This document shows positions 1 through 8,512 of a DNA stretch of 64,000 nt, one piece after another. The stretch comes from Gp6-AA40 sp035496255. Its GTDB lineage: Bacteria > Acidobacteriota > Vicinamibacteria > Vicinamibacterales > UBA2999. The position numbers and the translations under genes were made by a program. The notes beneath the pieces were generated by a model, which was given only the letters and a program-made list of their open reading frames with translations, was not told where the DNA came from and did no database searches. Location: positions 53,860 through 117,859 of the forward strand of contig DATJEU010000079.1 of NCBI GenBank assembly GCA_035496255.1, read 5' to 3'. The first letter of the stretch is position 1. Every line of letters begins with the position of its first letter.

Positions 1-697
1 GCGGCGGCTGCACACCCGGCGGAGGCGGTTCGTCCGGCGTCCACGTCAATTCGAAGTCGAAGGCGCCGGTCAGTCCGGTACGGTCGACGACCGGTCGGCC
101 GGCGAATCCACCGAGGTTGCGCACGAAGTCCGCTACCGCATACCCGCCCACCAGCATGCGACCCGGGTTGGTGCGCGCACCACACACCGGGCGATCTCCC
201 ACAGGCGCAGGCTGCGGCGCCGGCGTCTCGCCTCTCGCCCGCGCGGCGTTTGCAGCCGGGCAGTCGTAGGCGGCCGGCGTCATTTTGGGTCCGAGCCGTC
301 GATCCGCGCGGGCGGCCACCAGCGCGAAGATCGGGATGTCGCGCCTCTCGCGGTGCACACGCAGCTTGAACCGATCCCCCAGCAGCGTCTGCACCATCTG
401 CTGCAGCTGCGGCTGCGTTGCACCGTCTGGCGCTTTCGCGACGATGTCGAACCGATCCTCGGCCAGCCAGGCGGGTCCGCCCACGATCTGGTACCGCTGC
501 AGTCCATAGGCGTTGCGAACGATGTCGCGCAGCGTGTAGTTGGTGACGCGTACCTGACCCGGGCGAACACCGAAGCTGCCACCGGCGTCACTGGATTTGT
601 TCACCTTGATCGACGCGGCCTCGAAGGAAGGAACCGTCTGCGCCGAGATCACGGCAGACAGCAAGGTCACGGCGGCAAACAGCACTGGCCTGGTCAT
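1..697 (-). CDS. TIGR03435 family secreted protein, C-terminus cut by window edge
   Basis: The minus strand reads from an ATG at 695-697 to the left edge of the window without a stop. The N-terminus (MTRPVLFAAVTLLSA, then a cleavage-like AQT) looks like a signal peptide. It is followed by SFEAASIKVNKS, TLRDIVRNAYGLQ and a stretch ending LLGDRFKLRVHRE, the hallmark order of the TIGR03435 family, a group of secreted proteins of unknown function expanded in soil Acidobacteriota. A second member lies at 50668-51495. About 232 residues are visible, against roughly 275 in the complete paralogue, so only the end of the protein is missing. Confidence 0.85.
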   Translation of the reverse strand, partial: MTRPVLFAAVTLLSAVISAQTVPSFEAASIKVNKSSDAGGSFGVRPGQVRVTNYTLRDIVRNAYGLQRYQIVGGPAWLAEDRFDIVAKAPDGATQPQLQQMVQTLLGDRFKLRVHRERRDIPIFALVAARADRRLGPKMTPAAYDCPAANAARARGETPAPQPAPVGDRPVCGARTNPGRMLVGGYAVADFVRNLGGFAGRPVVDRTGLTGAFDFELTWTPDEPPPPGVQPP

Positions 698-801
698 GCT
701 TGGTATGACGGACGTCGACGCCGACGGTTAACAGGGACGCTCGGCGGCTGGCGGTCGAGTCGCGGAGAAACCTTGTCCGCCTGCCTCCGTCCCGCCGTCC
801 G

Positions 802-829
802 CAGCCACCAGCCACCAGCCACCAGCCAG
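802..829. repeat. Heptanucleotide tandem repeat (CAGCCAC, four units)
   Basis: Three exact CAGCCAC units and a fourth, CAGCCAG, run head to tail between the divergent TIGR03435 and SRPBCC genes. Degenerate 7-bp repeats recur elsewhere in the window (4777, 31239, 34482, 36264 and near 11826). Confidence 0.8.
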
Positions 830-830
830 C

Positions 831-836
831 TATACT
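831..836 (+). promoter_or_regulatory. Putative -10 box TATACT
   Basis: TATACT lies 28 bases before the ATG of the SRPBCC gene and is followed by a GTCGCG discriminator. A GGAGG ribosome-binding site at 851-855 sits between it and the start. No clear -35 box is visible because the heptad repeat occupies that position. Confidence 0.4.
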
Positions 837-863
837 GTCGCGCACATTCTGGAGGCCCGACTG

Positions 864-1460
864 ATGAAGAAGGTATTTGGCGTGGCGCTGAGCGCGATCG
901 CGCTTTCGACCGTGGCGTACGCGCAGGGACCGGCCCCGGCAGCGTTGCAGGTCCCGAACCCGAAGTACGTCGCGATTCCGATGGAGATCACGGTGAACAA
1001 GCCCGTGGCTGACGTCTGGAAGCGGGTCGGCAAGTATTGCGATATCGCCGAGTGGCTGAACCTTGCCTGCACGATGCAGTCGGGCCAGGACGGCGAGGTG
1101 GGTGCCGTGCGCTCGCTGGCCGGAGGCCGGATCCTCGAGATCCTCGTCGCGAAGACCGAGTATTCGTACACCTACACGCAGCCTGTACGTGAGGGACAGA
1201 TCTACAACATGTACCACGGCACGATCGAAGCGCGCGCGCTGACGCCGACCACGACAAAGCTGCTCTACACGCTGATGGTGGACGAATCGCAGGCCGCCGA
1301 CGATGCGGCGCGCGATCGTGACGTCCAACAGCGCAAGACCAACTTCACGCGCGCGCTCGAAAATATGAAGATCCTCGCAGAAGGCGGCACGCTCCCGCCG
1401 CAGCCGGCACGCGGTGCGGCGCCCGGTGGTGGCGCACGAGGCGGCGGCCGCGGCAATTAG
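864..1460 (+). CDS. Secreted SRPBCC-fold (polyketide cyclase/dehydrase-like) protein
   Basis: The 198-residue product begins with a signal peptide (MKKVFGVALSAIALSTVAYAQ) and is placed outside the cytoplasm. Residues about 38-165 (VNKPVADVWKRVGKYCDIAEWL, then a strand-rich region and a long C-terminal helix) fit the SRPBCC/START-like fold, which binds hydrophobic ligands. The tail is a low-complexity Gly/Arg/Ala segment. A GGAGG box 8 bases before the ATG supports the start. The gene stands alone and its ligand cannot be told from sequence. Confidence 0.7.
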   Translation: MKKVFGVALSAIALSTVAYAQGPAPAALQVPNPKYVAIPMEITVNKPVADVWKRVGKYCDIAEWLNLACTMQSGQDGEVGAVRSLAGGRILEILVAKTEYSYTYTQPVREGQIYNMYHGTIEARALTPTTTKLLYTLMVDESQAADDAARDRDVQQRKTNFTRALENMKILAEGGTLPPQPARGAAPGGGARGGGRGN

Positions 1461-1474
1461 CCATCATAAAAAGG

Positions 1475-1494
1475 CGCCACGACGAACACGACGA
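1475..1494 (-). repeat. Copy 1 of a 20-bp dispersed repeat
   Basis: On the minus strand this reads TCGTCGTGTTCGTCGTGGCG, identical over all 20 bases to 8532-8551 and 19418-19437. The surrounding DNA (1470-1570) is rich in further CGTCGTG/CACGACG steps. It follows the SRPBCC stop codon and precedes the STAS gene. Confidence 0.8.
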
Positions 1495-1726
1495 ATGACA
1501 CGACGGTCACGACGAACGCTGGCGGCAAAGAGATCTCGCCGTGCTCGTCGTCTTTCGTCGTGAGCGCCGCGGCACGTTCACGATCCCGTTCCGGCACGAA
1601 CAAGGAGATCCCGGTAAGCGCGCGGCCCCTCGAGCGCGACGCGAATCGAGGCAACCAGGCTGTTCATCCCGTCCTCGGTCGGACGCCGTTGTGGCGTGGT
1701 TCGCCGCGACGCGTATCATGTGCGCG

Positions 1727-2089
1727 ATGCAACTTCGCGAGCGCCGGCGCGGCCCGATCACGATCATCGAGCTGGGCGGGCGGATGGTGATCAACGAAGA
1801 CGACCACCCCGACGTCTTGCGCGAGCGGGTGACGACGCTCGTCGCCGACGGACACCGCTTGTTCGGGATCGACCTTGGCGGCGTCCGTCAGGTCGACACG
1901 ACGGCGCTGGCAGCGGTCGTGGCGACGCACCTCGCGGCCGTCCGCCGGGATGCGCGGCTGGTGTTGATGCGGCCCTCGAAACACCTGCGCGAGTTGTTCG
2001 AAGTGACCGGCCTGGATCGGGTCTTCACGATCTGCGAAACGGAAGAAGATGCGGTCGCGCGCCTTACCTCGTCGGGCGCGGCGTCATAA
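1727..2089 (+). CDS. STAS-domain protein (anti-anti-sigma factor type)
   Basis: The 120-residue product is essentially one STAS domain: an N-terminal strand (GPITIIELGGRMVI), a central DLGGVRQVDTTALAAVV segment and the helix-strand end KHLRELFEVTGLDRVFTI. In SpoIIAA-type antagonists the residue corresponding to the DTT position is a phosphorylated Ser or Thr, so Thr is plausible here. No anti-sigma kinase is adjacent. The ATG at 1727 was preferred to upstream starts because it begins just before the conserved strand; TATCAT at 1714-1719 could be a -10 box for a near-leaderless message. The stop overlaps the convergent downstream gene by 6 bp. Confidence 0.75.
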   Translation: MQLRERRRGPITIIELGGRMVINEDDHPDVLRERVTTLVADGHRLFGIDLGGVRQVDTTALAAVVATHLAAVRRDARLVLMRPSKHLRELFEVTGLDRVFTICETEEDAVARLTSSGAAS

Positions 2090-2944
2090 CCGATATCGCG
2101 CTTCTTCCTGGTAGTAGGCAGGAAAGCCGACCGCGCGCTTCAACTGCTCGAAGTTCATCGCTGCCGATGCGGCGCGGCCGCCGCGCAGGTCTTCGAGCGC
2201 CGTCCGCATCGCACCAATCGACACGTTCAACAGCGTCAGCGGGTACACCGCAATCGTGTAGCCGATCGCCACGAGCTGCGCGTGCGACAACAGGGGCGTC
2301 TTGCCGCCTTCGATCAGGTTCGCCATCTTCGGACCGTCCACGGCGGCGCAGTACTGCCGCATCTCGTCCTCGCTGACCGGCGCTTCGAGAAACGTGATGT
2401 CCGCCCCGAGCGCACGGAACTCACGACAGCGCGCGATCGCTTCGTCGAGGCTGATGCACGCCCGCGCGTCGGTGCGCGCCATGATCAGGATGTCCGCACC
2501 GGCATCGCGGGCATCGACGGCGGCCCGGATGCGCATCAGCGCTTCCTCGCGCGAGACGACCGACTTCCCTTCCGTGTGCCCGCACCGCTTCGGCGCAACC
2601 TGATCTTCCAGCATGATCGCGGCGAATCCCGCCTGCGCGTACCCCTGCACCGTGCGCTTGATGTTCTGCGAGCTGCCGAAGCCGGTGTCGCCGTCGCCGA
2701 TCATCGGAATTGACACCGCGCGACAGATATTGGCGCCCTGCTCGACCAGTTCCGCGTATGAGATGAGTCCCGTATCGGGCATGCCGAGGCGGGCGGCCGA
2801 TACCGCGAAGCCGCTCATGAAGCCCAGCTCGAAACCGGCTTCTTCGATGAGCCGTGCCGACATCGCATCGTGGCAGCCGGGCATCGTCAGCAATCCCGGC
2901 CGCGCGAGCAGTCCGCGCAGGCGATCAGCAGCAGGAGAAGACAT
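2084..2944 (-). CDS. Isocitrate lyase/PEP mutase superfamily enzyme
   Basis: The 286-residue cytosolic protein has the superfamily's metal and catalytic landmarks: GDGDTGFG at 83-90, MLEDQVAPKRCGH at 111-123 with the catalytic-type Cys121 in KRCGH, and ARTDA further on. Members include methylisocitrate lyase, oxaloacetate decarboxylase and phosphonopyruvate hydrolase, all acting on C-C or C-P bonds of alpha-oxyacid substrates. The K-R-C-G-H motif favours a lyase over PEP mutase. No prpC, prpD or aceB neighbour is present to fix the substrate. It overlaps the convergent STAS gene by 6 bp. Confidence 0.8.
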   Translation of the reverse strand: MSSPAADRLRGLLARPGLLTMPGCHDAMSARLIEEAGFELGFMSGFAVSAARLGMPDTGLISYAELVEQGANICRAVSIPMIGDGDTGFGSSQNIKRTVQGYAQAGFAAIMLEDQVAPKRCGHTEGKSVVSREEALMRIRAAVDARDAGADILIMARTDARACISLDEAIARCREFRALGADITFLEAPVSEDEMRQYCAAVDGPKMANLIEGGKTPLLSHAQLVAIGYTIAVYPLTLLNVSIGAMRTALEDLRGGRAASAAMNFEQLKRAVGFPAYYQEEARYRL

Positions 2945-2967
2945 CGCCGAAGGTTACCGTGAACAGC

Positions 2968-3645
2968 CTAGCGGGCGTAGGCGACGACGGGCGGGACCGC
3001 GCGCAGCTTGGCGCGATCGCATCCGGACGGAAGGCTCTCGCGCGACGGCATCTTGTCGCCGGCATAGCATCCGGGGATGACGTAAAACGTCTTCGGCGTG
3101 GCGCGACGAACGGACGCTGCCGGTGCCGCCGCAACCTCGTGCTCCAGATCTTCGCGGTAGGTGGTCGTTTCTCCCTGGCTGATCCGCACGTCGAACGTCC
3201 TGGACTGATATCCGTTCGCGCGCAACTCCACGCGGTGAACGCCGGCGAGGAGCGCGCCGCCGGTGCGCCGTGTATCGGCGACGGTCCCTACGTAGGCGCC
3301 GTCGACGAACACGAGCGCATCATCAGGCTGCATCAACAAGCGCAGATAACCGTTGTCAGAGAAGCGTGATCGTTCGGCCATGTCAGCGCGTGCGCCACGT
3401 GCATGATAGGGCTCTGGCCAGCCGCCATAGAACACGCCACCGCCCGTCACGATGACTGGCGGAGCTTGCGGTGGATGCGCGCCGTAGGTCTCTGGCGTCG
3501 CGCGGAACAGGTCAGTCGGACCAGGGGGCGGAGGGAGCGGCACAACCGGACCCTCGCGTAACGGGGCGCTGCGCAGGCCGTCCTGCGCAGAGAGCGACGG
3601 CACCAGCATCAGCACCATCATGGCGGCCAGAATCGCGCTCCGCAT
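2968..3645 (-). CDS. Secreted PEGA-domain protein
   Basis: The 225-residue product starts with a signal peptide (MRSAILAAMMVLMLVPSLSAQ), followed by a Pro-rich stretch. At about residues 98-160 a PEGA-like domain reads GYLRLLMQPDDALVFVDG, then AYVGTVADTR, then LLAGVHRVELRANGYQSRTF. PEGA domains are short beta-sandwich modules common in extracellular and surface proteins. A single Cys at the FYVIPGCYAGDK segment and another near the end could form a disulfide. The gene lies 23 bp upstream of the lyase gene on the same strand, so the two may be co-transcribed. Confidence 0.7.
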   Translation of the reverse strand: MRSAILAAMMVLMLVPSLSAQDGLRSAPLREGPVVPLPPPPGPTDLFRATPETYGAHPPQAPPVIVTGGGVFYGGWPEPYHARGARADMAERSRFSDNGYLRLLMQPDDALVFVDGAYVGTVADTRRTGGALLAGVHRVELRANGYQSRTFDVRISQGETTTYREDLEHEVAAAPAASVRRATPKTFYVIPGCYAGDKMPSRESLPSGCDRAKLRAVPPVVAYAR

Positions 3646-3722
3646 CGATCGCCTCCTGGCTGTCAGTGTAACGCCGCGTGCAGTTCAGTGCACGGGACCG
3701 TCACGCAACCAGATCCGTAGCC

Positions 3723-4736
3723 TTATCTCGCGACCGGAGGCGCCGACGTTGGCGGAATCGGGAAATTTCCTTCGTACGGCGGCCAGTTCGGCAGCGGCAC
3801 GTTATCGGGTGGATAGAACATCGCCGAATAGATGCTCTTGATCCGTCCGTGATCCAGGAAGAACCACTCGGCGAACGCGTTGCGCCGCTGCGCCGCGCCG
3901 GGCGGCCGGATGAACACCGCATGGGCGAGCACCACGCCGGCTTCCTCATCGACGAGCGGATAACGCCGCGCCGCGACGAACTGAATGTTGATTCGTTCGA
4001 GACCAGCGGTGCAGTCAGCGGACAGCGGCGGCCCGCCACCGGCGCCACGTCCCTGAGGACCGACCGGCGGAGGTGTACCGGCGGCGGCCGCAGGCGGCGT
4101 GTTTCCTCTTCCGGCCATCGTCTGACCGTTCTCGAAGCGAGGGCAACCGGAGACCGCCTGGATGACCGTGCCGTCATGCGACGTGATGCCGTCGAAGTAG
4201 CTGTTGGTCGCGGCGATCATCGCGTCGCGCGATACCCGGGCGTCGCGCGCCAACGCCGTCTCCGGCGGCGCGTTGGCAACGAGGTTATCCGGGTTGAACA
4301 GATTGCCGCCCTGCCCGTTCGGCTGCGCGGGCCCGTTCATGGAATCGTCGCCGCGCCGGCCCAGGTACCACTCGGCTTCGGTGATCTTCCGCTGCTCGAT
4401 GCGCACGCGGACCGTGACGATCGCTTCCTTATCTCCTTCGTTGATGATGCCGAAGAATGCGGCCTGTCCCGTAACCGGATCGTAGTACCGCCGCTGCACG
4501 CGACCCAGTTTCGTCATCGTTTGCCACAGCCCGGTGCCCAGCCGCTTGACGACGGCGTTCTCCGTTTGACGGAAGCCGGCGAAGAGCGGCGCCGCTGCGG
4601 GGTCGTGCCTGGTCAGCGCGGTGAGGTACTGCTCGAGGACGCTCTGCAGGCATGCGCGATTGCAATCGTCCGCCGCGCGCGCGGGCGCGGCGCACAGCAG
4701 CACCAGCGCTCCGGCAGTGAGAAGTCGTGAACGCAT
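3723..4736 (-). CDS. Secreted protein of unknown function with NTF2/SnoaL-like features
   Basis: The 337-residue product starts with MRSRLLTAGALVLLCAAPARA, a good signal peptide, at the ATG 4734-4736; an alternative ATG is at 4754. The first mature part (CLQSVLEQYLTALTRHDPAAAPL ... AEWYL) resembles an NTF2/SnoaL-like cone fold, and the second half (ATNSYFDGITSHDGTVI ... AEWFFLDHGRIKSIYS) looks like a second copy of the same fold, separated by a Gly/Pro-rich linker. SnoaL-like folds serve as enzymes or binding modules; no catalytic residues are evident. The domain reading is by eye and only moderately certain. Confidence 0.55.
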   Translation of the reverse strand: MRSRLLTAGALVLLCAAPARAADDCNRACLQSVLEQYLTALTRHDPAAAPLFAGFRQTENAVVKRLGTGLWQTMTKLGRVQRRYYDPVTGQAAFFGIINEGDKEAIVTVRVRIEQRKITEAEWYLGRRGDDSMNGPAQPNGQGGNLFNPDNLVANAPPETALARDARVSRDAMIAATNSYFDGITSHDGTVIQAVSGCPRFENGQTMAGRGNTPPAAAAGTPPPVGPQGRGAGGGPPLSADCTAGLERINIQFVAARRYPLVDEEAGVVLAHAVFIRPPGAAQRRNAFAEWFFLDHGRIKSIYSAMFYPPDNVPLPNWPPYEGNFPIPPTSAPPVAR

Positions 4737-4776
4737 TCCGAGAAGATAGCGCATTCCGGGAGTGGAAGAATTTTCA

Positions 4777-4803
4777 GTAGCCGGTAGGCGGTAGGCGGTT
4801 GAC
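4777..4803. repeat. Heptanucleotide tandem repeat (GTAGGCG)
   Basis: GTAGCCG, GTAGGCG and GTAGGCG run in tandem, followed by a decayed unit. They lie in the short divergent spacer between the genes at 3723-4736 and 4873-5268. Confidence 0.75.
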
Positions 4804-4872
4804 ACACCAACTTTCGACTTTGCCCTTTCCAGTTGCCACTGCGCCTGACCATTTGCGTTAACATCTCGCGCC

Positions 4873-5268
4873 ATGCGCAGACTGCTGATCGCCATCGCCG
4901 CCATCGTCTTTCTGGTGCCCGCGCTCGGGAATGCCCAGGAAGGGCATCCGCTCTCGGGCACGTGGTCGGGTGACTGGGGCACCGGGCCGACGGGTCGGAC
5001 GCACGTGACGGTCGTCATGGAATGGAACGGCAAGACGGTCACCGGCATGCTCAACCCCGGTCCCGACCAGGCGGCGCTCTCCTCCGTCGTTCTTGATCCG
5101 ACGACGTGGACCGTGCGCATCGAGGCGGAGACGAAGAACGCTCAGGGTCAAACGGTGCACGTCTCGGCCGACGGCAAGCTGCAGGACATCGCGTCGTATC
5201 ACCGCACGCTCACGGGAAGCTGGACGCAGGGTACGACCAGAGGCGATTTCAAACTGACGCGCAATTAG
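4873..5268 (+). CDS. Small secreted beta-rich protein, unknown function
   Basis: The 131-residue product carries a signal peptide (MRRLLIAIAAIVFLVPALGNAQ) and then an alternating-strand body that begins LSGTWSGDWGTGP and ends LTGSWTQGTTRGDFKLTRN. The paired GTW/GSW motifs and the T-rich strands resemble lipocalin- or avidin-like barrels of small exported acidobacterial proteins, but no family could be named. Its 3' end overlaps the convergent gene at 5249-5755 by 20 bp. Confidence 0.6.
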   Translation: MRRLLIAIAAIVFLVPALGNAQEGHPLSGTWSGDWGTGPTGRTHVTVVMEWNGKTVTGMLNPGPDQAALSSVVLDPTTWTVRIEAETKNAQGQTVHVSADGKLQDIASYHRTLTGSWTQGTTRGDFKLTRN

Positions 5269-5755
5269 CTTCCGCTGCGGCAGCCTGGAGTGGCCCGCTG
5301 CCGCGCGCGACTCCACGCCGCCGCTCGATCTCGACGACGGCATCGCGGACTGCCGCGGACGCGCCCGGCGCGCTTTCGAACCGTTGTCCATCGTCCGTAC
5401 AAATCTCGAGTCGCCAGCGCATCTTGTACGCCGGCCGGCGGCTCACCGTGGCGATTTGCTGCAAGGTCAACACGACAGATCGCGGCGGCACGACAGACTC
5501 CAGCTGAATTCGATCGTCATCGACGATGACGGAGTGGAAGCCGGCCAGCGAACTGACATAGACGCCGAGGAACACGAGCCCGCCACACACCGCACCGATC
5601 GACGCGGCTCCGGTCTTCCTGGCCATGCCGAGTCCGAGTTCGGCTCGCCGCGCCGACGGCTGCGTCAGCAGACCGTAGACGATGAAGGCAATCGCCGAAG
5701 ACAACGCCAGAAAGAACACCAGAGCGAAGGTCAGCCCGGACGTCGACGCCAGCAC
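5249..5755 (-). CDS. Two-helix membrane protein with cytoplasmic PH-like tail
   Basis: The 168-residue protein has two transmembrane helices (LTFALVFFLALSSAIAFIVYGL, about residues 8-29, and IGAVCGGLVFLGVYVSSL, about 53-70). After these comes a soluble part (IVDDDRIQLESVVPP ... YKMRWRLEICTDDGQRFES) whose strand order resembles PH-like membrane-associated domains. The start is a GTG at 5753-5755, with a GGGGGAGG stretch further upstream. No operon partner is present and the function is unknown. Confidence 0.55.
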   Translation of the reverse strand: MLASTSGLTFALVFFLALSSAIAFIVYGLLTQPSARRAELGLGMARKTGAASIGAVCGGLVFLGVYVSSLAGFHSVIVDDDRIQLESVVPPRSVVLTLQQIATVSRRPAYKMRWRLEICTDDGQRFESAPGASAAVRDAVVEIERRRGVARGSGPLQAAAAEANCASV

Positions 5756-5890
5756 GTAAGTCGTAGCGAGTCCTCCCCCTCGGTCCCATACTAGCCCCAG
5801 CCAAATTCACGATGGGGCCTTCCAGGCGGACCGCTTCCCTCATCCCGCCTCCACGCGGCTCCCGCTCTACATTTGCGGACGTTGCCCCCT

Positions 5891-5896
5891 TATAAT
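5891..5896 (+). promoter_or_regulatory. Putative -10 box TATAAT of the cytochrome/PQQ operon
   Basis: A perfect TATAAT lies 10 bases before the ATG of the diheme cytochrome gene, followed by TCGCG. A start of transcription 6-8 bases downstream would give an almost leaderless message. No ribosome-binding site is visible between it and the ATG, and no good -35 box is seen. Confidence 0.5.
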
Positions 5897-5906
5897 TCGC
5901 GGCGTC

Positions 5907-6785
5907 ATGCGGATTCACAGGTTCTGGCGGGCCTGCGTGGCGAGGCCCGCCCTGCACTCCATCGGTGTGGCGGGCTTTGCCGCCGCCGTCTTCCTCTCGG
6001 CGGGAACGCCGCGTGCGCAGGGCCAGCACGGGTACAGCCAGGATCAGATCGATCAGGGACGCCAGCTGTACGAATCGAATTGCGGCCGGTGCCATAACGA
6101 CGACGGCGCCGGCGTCACGGGTATCGAGCTGTTCAAGCAGATCAAGCGCGCGTCCAGCGACGATGACGTGGCGAAGCTGATTCAGACGGGCATCCCAGGA
6201 ACGTCGATGCCGTCGCACAACTTCAGCACGCCGCAGGCGCTTAGCGTCGTCGCCTATCTCCGGTCGATGGTCGGCGTCACGGTGTCGCCGCGGCCGGCAG
6301 CGGCCGGCGCATCGACGATCGCGGGACTTACCGGTGATGCGGCGCACGGCATGGCCGTGTTCGAGACGAAGGGCGGTTGCCTCACGTGCCATGCGATTAA
6401 CGGCGCCGGCCGGACCACGGGTCCGGATCTCGGCGCCCCCGCCGCCGGTGGACGCGGAGGCCGCGGGGGACGTGGTGGTGCGCAGGTGAATGCCGCCACG
6501 CTGGAGCGAGCGATTCTCGATCCCGATGCGGATGTCGCGGTGCAATACCGCGTGTTCCAGGTCGTCACCAAATCGGGCCAGACGGTTCGCGGCACGCTGC
6601 TCAACCAGGATCCGTTCACGATCCAGATGCGCGATCAGGCCGGCGATCTGCGCGCGTTCCAGAAGTCGGATCTCACGTCGTTCGCATTCCAGCCGTCGGC
6701 GATGCCGTCGTACCGCGGCCGATTGACGAGCCAGGAGCTTGCGGACGTGATCGCTTATCTGTTGTCTCTCAGGACCCCACGCTGA
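5907..6785 (+). CDS. Exported diheme c-type cytochrome
   Basis: The 292-residue periplasmic protein has a signal/anchor segment (about residues 16-36) and two haem c attachment motifs, CGRCH near residue 60 and CLTCH near residue 158. These imply two cytochrome c folds joined by a linker, with a Gly/Arg-rich insertion (GGRGGRGGRGG) after the second. The C-terminal GTLLNQDPFTIQMRDQAGDL region adds a small strand-rich module. The stop TGA shares one base with the next ATG (TGATG), so it is translationally coupled to the PQQ dehydrogenase and is its likely electron acceptor. Confidence 0.9.
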   Translation: MRIHRFWRACVARPALHSIGVAGFAAAVFLSAGTPRAQGQHGYSQDQIDQGRQLYESNCGRCHNDDGAGVTGIELFKQIKRASSDDDVAKLIQTGIPGTSMPSHNFSTPQALSVVAYLRSMVGVTVSPRPAAAGASTIAGLTGDAAHGMAVFETKGGCLTCHAINGAGRTTGPDLGAPAAGGRGGRGGRGGAQVNAATLERAILDPDADVAVQYRVFQVVTKSGQTVRGTLLNQDPFTIQMRDQAGDLRAFQKSDLTSFAFQPSAMPSYRGRLTSQELADVIAYLLSLRTPR

Positions 6786-8434
6786 TGAAACGGGCCGTCA
6801 TTCTCGCTGCCGTCCTCACCGCCGCTGCGTCACTCGGCGCGCAGAACCGGACGGTAACCTCGGATCGTATTCTCAAGGCGGCTGCCGAGCCGCAGAACTG
6901 GCTCACCTACTCGGGCAACTACAACGGCCAGCGCTACTCGACGCTCGACCAGATCGCACCCGGCAACGTGAAGAACCTCGATCTCCAGTGGGTCTTCCAG
7001 GTCCGCCAGCTCGGCGCCGCCGACAAGTTCGAAGCCTCGCCGATCGTCGTCGACGGCGTGATGTACACGGTGGAGCCGCCGAACAACGTCATCGCGCTCG
7101 ATGCGGTGAGCGGGCGCGTGTTCTGGCGTTACGACTACGCCAACGCGCAGGCCGCGCGCGTCTGCTGCGGCCGCGTCAACCGCGGCCTCGCGATTCTCGG
7201 CGACCGCCTGTTCATGGGCACCATCGACGGTCACGTCATCGCGCTCAACGCGAAGACGGGCGCGGTCGAATGGAACAAGGCGATCGATCGGCCGGAAGCC
7301 GGCTACTCGATCACGGTGGCGCCGCTCGTCGTGAAGGACAAGATCATCGTCGGGCCCGCGGGCGGCGAGTACGGGATCCGCGGGTACCTGCTGGCGCTCG
7401 ACCCGCAGGACGGACACGAGATCTGGCGGCTCTACACGATTCCCGAACCCGGCCAGCCTGGCAGCGAGACGTGGGCCGGTCCGTCGTGGCAGAAAGGCGG
7501 TGGACCGATCTGGGTGACGGGCACGTACGATCCCGAACTCAATTCCATGTATTGGGGGGTCGGCAATCCCGGGCCCGACTGGAACGGCGACGGCCGTCCT
7601 GGCGACAACCTCTATACCGACTCGGTGCTCGCGATCGATCCCGACACGGGCAAGATGAAGTGGCACTACCAGTACACGCCGCACGACGAGTTCGACTTCG
7701 ACGCGACGCAGGTCCCGGTCCTTGCCGATATCCAGCTGAATGGACAACCGCGGAAGGTCCTGATGCAGGCCAACCGCAACGGCGTCTTCTATGTGATCGA
7801 TCGCACGAACGGTCAGTTCATCCTCGCGAAGCCGTTCACGAAGGTCACGTGGGTGAACGGATGGGACGCCAAGGGTCGTCCGAACCGGATCCAGAGTCCA
7901 ACACCGGAAGGCACGCTCGTCTATCCGAACAACCAGGGTGCGACCAACTGGTATTCGCCGTCGTTCAGCCCGCGCACGGGGCTGTTCTACATTCCGACCT
8001 GGGTGGACACGTTCTCGACCTATCGCAAGACGCCGGGCGCCGAGTCGGTGCGGTTCAACGAAGGCCAGATGTATACGGGCACGTTCCCGACGATGGCGCT
8101 CCCGCCGATGGTGGCCGGGGCAACGAACAACCGGCGGCCGCAGGACGGCACCGGTGCGATCACCGCGGTCGATCCGAAGACCGGCGACAAGAAGTGGGCG
8201 TTCGCACTGCCGGACGTCACCGACAGCGGTATCCTCACCACGTCGACCGACCTGCTGTTCGCAGGCGGACGCGAAGGCTACTTCTTCGCGCTCGACGCCA
8301 GGAATGGCACCCTGCTGTGGAAATCGATGACCGGCGGCCAGGTCGCCTCCGGCCCGATGACCTACGCGGTCAACGGCAAGCAATATGTGGCCGTGTCCGC
8401 AGGTAACGCCACGTTTGTCTACGCGCTGAGGTAA
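6785..8434 (+). CDS. PQQ-dependent alcohol-type dehydrogenase (quinoprotein)
   Basis: The 549-residue periplasmic protein has a signal peptide and an eight-bladed quinoprotein propeller with repeated W-motifs. Active-site landmarks are visible: the vicinal Cys127-Cys128 pair, Glu195 (GGEYG), Asn261 (GVGNPGPDW), Asp285 in LAIDPDTG and the TPHDEFDFD motif. Asp287, two residues after Asp285, occupies the position that in lanthanide-type methanol dehydrogenases (XoxF) is the extra metal-binding Asp. No C-terminal haem domain is present, so electrons probably pass to the cytochrome encoded just upstream. The substrate is likely an alcohol or aldehyde but cannot be fixed from sequence. Confidence 0.9.
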   Translation: MKRAVILAAVLTAAASLGAQNRTVTSDRILKAAAEPQNWLTYSGNYNGQRYSTLDQIAPGNVKNLDLQWVFQVRQLGAADKFEASPIVVDGVMYTVEPPNNVIALDAVSGRVFWRYDYANAQAARVCCGRVNRGLAILGDRLFMGTIDGHVIALNAKTGAVEWNKAIDRPEAGYSITVAPLVVKDKIIVGPAGGEYGIRGYLLALDPQDGHEIWRLYTIPEPGQPGSETWAGPSWQKGGGPIWVTGTYDPELNSMYWGVGNPGPDWNGDGRPGDNLYTDSVLAIDPDTGKMKWHYQYTPHDEFDFDATQVPVLADIQLNGQPRKVLMQANRNGVFYVIDRTNGQFILAKPFTKVTWVNGWDAKGRPNRIQSPTPEGTLVYPNNQGATNWYSPSFSPRTGLFYIPTWVDTFSTYRKTPGAESVRFNEGQMYTGTFPTMALPPMVAGATNNRRPQDGTGAITAVDPKTGDKKWAFALPDVTDSGILTTSTDLLFAGGREGYFFALDARNGTLLWKSMTGGQVASGPMTYAVNGKQYVAVSAGNATFVYALR

Positions 8435-8512
8435 CCGAGGATGCAGAGCACGACGACAACCGCGACGCCACGACGATGGCCTACGACGGCACGACGCCTG
8501 TCGTCGTTCTGG

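Noticed and set aside
1457..1654. Minus-strand frame with FVVTVV-SFVVFVV run
   Set aside because: It is encoded by the CGTCGTG-rich repeat region and has no flanking support.
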